Positions 5,454 to 5,932 of a stretch of DNA of 5,932 nucleotides are shown piece by piece; within the stretch, counting starts at the first letter, position 1, and every line of letters starts with the position of its first letter. The DNA is from Candidatus Woesearchaeota archaeon (GTDB taxonomy: Archaea > Nanobdellota > Nanobdellia > SCGC-AAA011-G17 > GW2011-AR17), in assembly GCA_009691355.1 (NCBI GenBank), contig SICW01000047.1:1-5932 (forward strand). Direction: 5' to 3'. Made by a program: the position numbers and the translations under genes. The notes beneath the pieces are model-generated. The model was not told the DNA's origin. It did not search any database and saw only the letters and a program-made list of their open reading frames with translations.

Positions 5454-5744
5454 TTATGTAAAATGACGATCGAAGAGTTGTTTATATGGGACATGATTAT
5501 CTCTTACTAAAACAAAAGTATCAAAGCCATACCCGAAATTAGGAATTACAATCTGATTTTCATTTGAACCTTGCGTGCTTACAAAACGGAGACTGTGTTG
5601 TCGTAACCCTTTTTTATTTAGCCACATAATCCTTGCACCAGTATCTGCTTTGTGTAGGACTATACCAGTCGTTCCATGAGGAATATGAATATAATCTTTA
5701 GATAAAGGATCTTTGCCGATGTATTTCACTCTGAGACCTTCCAT
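5454..5744 (-). CDS. Small protein with possible SH3-like barrel, at the end of the kinase fragment
   Basis: A 96-residue protein. Its first half (about 3 to 56) reads like a small beta barrel: GLRVKYIG, then HGTTGIVLHKADTGARIMWL, then KGLRQHSLRFVS, a pattern seen in SH3-like modules such as MIB/HERC2 or KOW-type barrels. The second half (about 63 to 96) is hydrophobic and aromatic (IVIPNFGYGFDTFVLV). No catalytic motif, signal peptide or membrane helix is clear. The ATG at 5744 lies inside the 3' end of the kinase frame, with 47 nt of out-of-frame overlap; an in-frame stop lies five codons upstream, so the frame cannot extend further. A GGGG lies only two bases from the ATG, too close for a normal ribosome site. 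Expression probably depends on the upstream kinase transcript. It could also be the displaced tail of another gene. The family assignment is tentative. Confidence 0.6.
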   Translation of the reverse strand: MEGLRVKYIGKDPLSKDYIHIPHGTTGIVLHKADTGARIMWLNKKGLRQHSLRFVSTQGSNENQIVIPNFGYGFDTFVLVRDNHVPYKQLFDRHFT

Positions 5745-5932
5745 TACCCCGCTTGCTTACATTAAAATCAATAAGATATGCACCTGTACCATCAAAAAGA
5801 ATATTAGAAGGTTTCAAATCACGATGATAAATTCCTTTTTCATGAACATGAGCTAATGCACCAAGTGTATCTTTCAAAATAGTGACAGCTGGATCTTCTT
5901 CTATTCTCCCTCCACGATCGATTCTTTCTTTT
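5698..5932 (-). CDS. Eukaryotic-like Ser/Thr protein kinase, 3' end only, C-lobe truncated
   Basis: Seventy-seven residues of a kinase domain enter from the right edge; the 5' part is outside. Visible are the helix before the catalytic loop (TLGALAHVHEKGI), the catalytic loop YHRDLKPSN with the catalytic Asp, Lys and Asn all present (visible residues 38, 40, 43), and the metal-binding position YLIDFNVSK, where DFG reads DFN (55 to 57). The metal-binding Asp is kept; the Gly is lost. Twenty residues after DFN the frame ends in TAA, so the activation segment, APE motif and helices F to I that a protein kinase needs are missing. Neither alternative frame downstream encodes them. The last 15 codons (after SKRGN) lie over the 96-aa gene in another frame and look like read-through. 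This is probably a broken gene cut by a deletion or rearrangement near 5745; an assembly join is the alternative. Confidence 0.8.
   Translation of the reverse strand, partial: KERIDRGGRIEEDPAVTILKDTLGALAHVHEKGIYHRDLKPSNILFDGTGAYLIDFNVSKRGNGRSQSEIHRQRSFI

Noticed and set aside
1..5932. CRISPR array or insertion sequence
   Set aside because: No regularly spaced repeats, transposase motifs or terminal inverted repeats were seen.

Overview
The window looks archaeal. It carries a clear archaeal RadA recombinase. Gene starts are preceded by archaeal TATA boxes about 25 nt from the start codon (leaderless or nearly so) or by GGAGG ribosome sites, and an oligo-T terminator follows radA. The DNA is AT-rich and intergenic gaps are short. 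The exact lineage cannot be read from this window; a DPANN-type or other low-GC archaeon is a guess.

Layout. Positions 3128 to 1 on the minus strand hold two coupled genes. The first encodes a 792-residue coiled-coil protein with likely winged-helix segments. It overlaps by ATGA a second gene that runs off the left edge (251 residues visible). I recognise neither. Positions 3129 to 3335 are a divergent promoter region dense in inverted repeats. Positions 3336 to 3967 on the plus strand encode a VapBC-type toxin-antitoxin pair (ribbon-helix-helix antitoxin, PIN-domain toxin), with a leaderless promoter and an operator-like repeat over the start. Positions 3968 to 4086 hold a GC-rich hairpin and a TATA box inside a perfect palindrome. 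This drives a two-gene operon: a small protein that looks PC4-like (ssDNA-binding) and radA, overlapping by 29 nt. After the radA terminator comes a short gap with a doubtful 26-codon ORF. On the minus strand follow a 96-residue protein with a possible SH3-like barrel and, entering from the right edge, the 3' end of a eukaryotic-like protein kinase gene. The kinase stops about 20 codons after its DFG position, which reads DFN, so it lacks most of the C-lobe.

How the parts fit. The small basic protein and RadA make sense together as a recombination-repair operon: an ssDNA-binding partner and the strand-exchange ATPase, with linked translation. VapBC is a self-contained addiction or stress module placed between that operon and the large-protein operon. 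The least explained parts are the 792-aa/251-aa pair, the truncated kinase with the out-of-frame 96-aa gene at its breakpoint, and the GC-rich hairpin before the radA operon. All functional statements rest on motif reading by eye; no database search was run.
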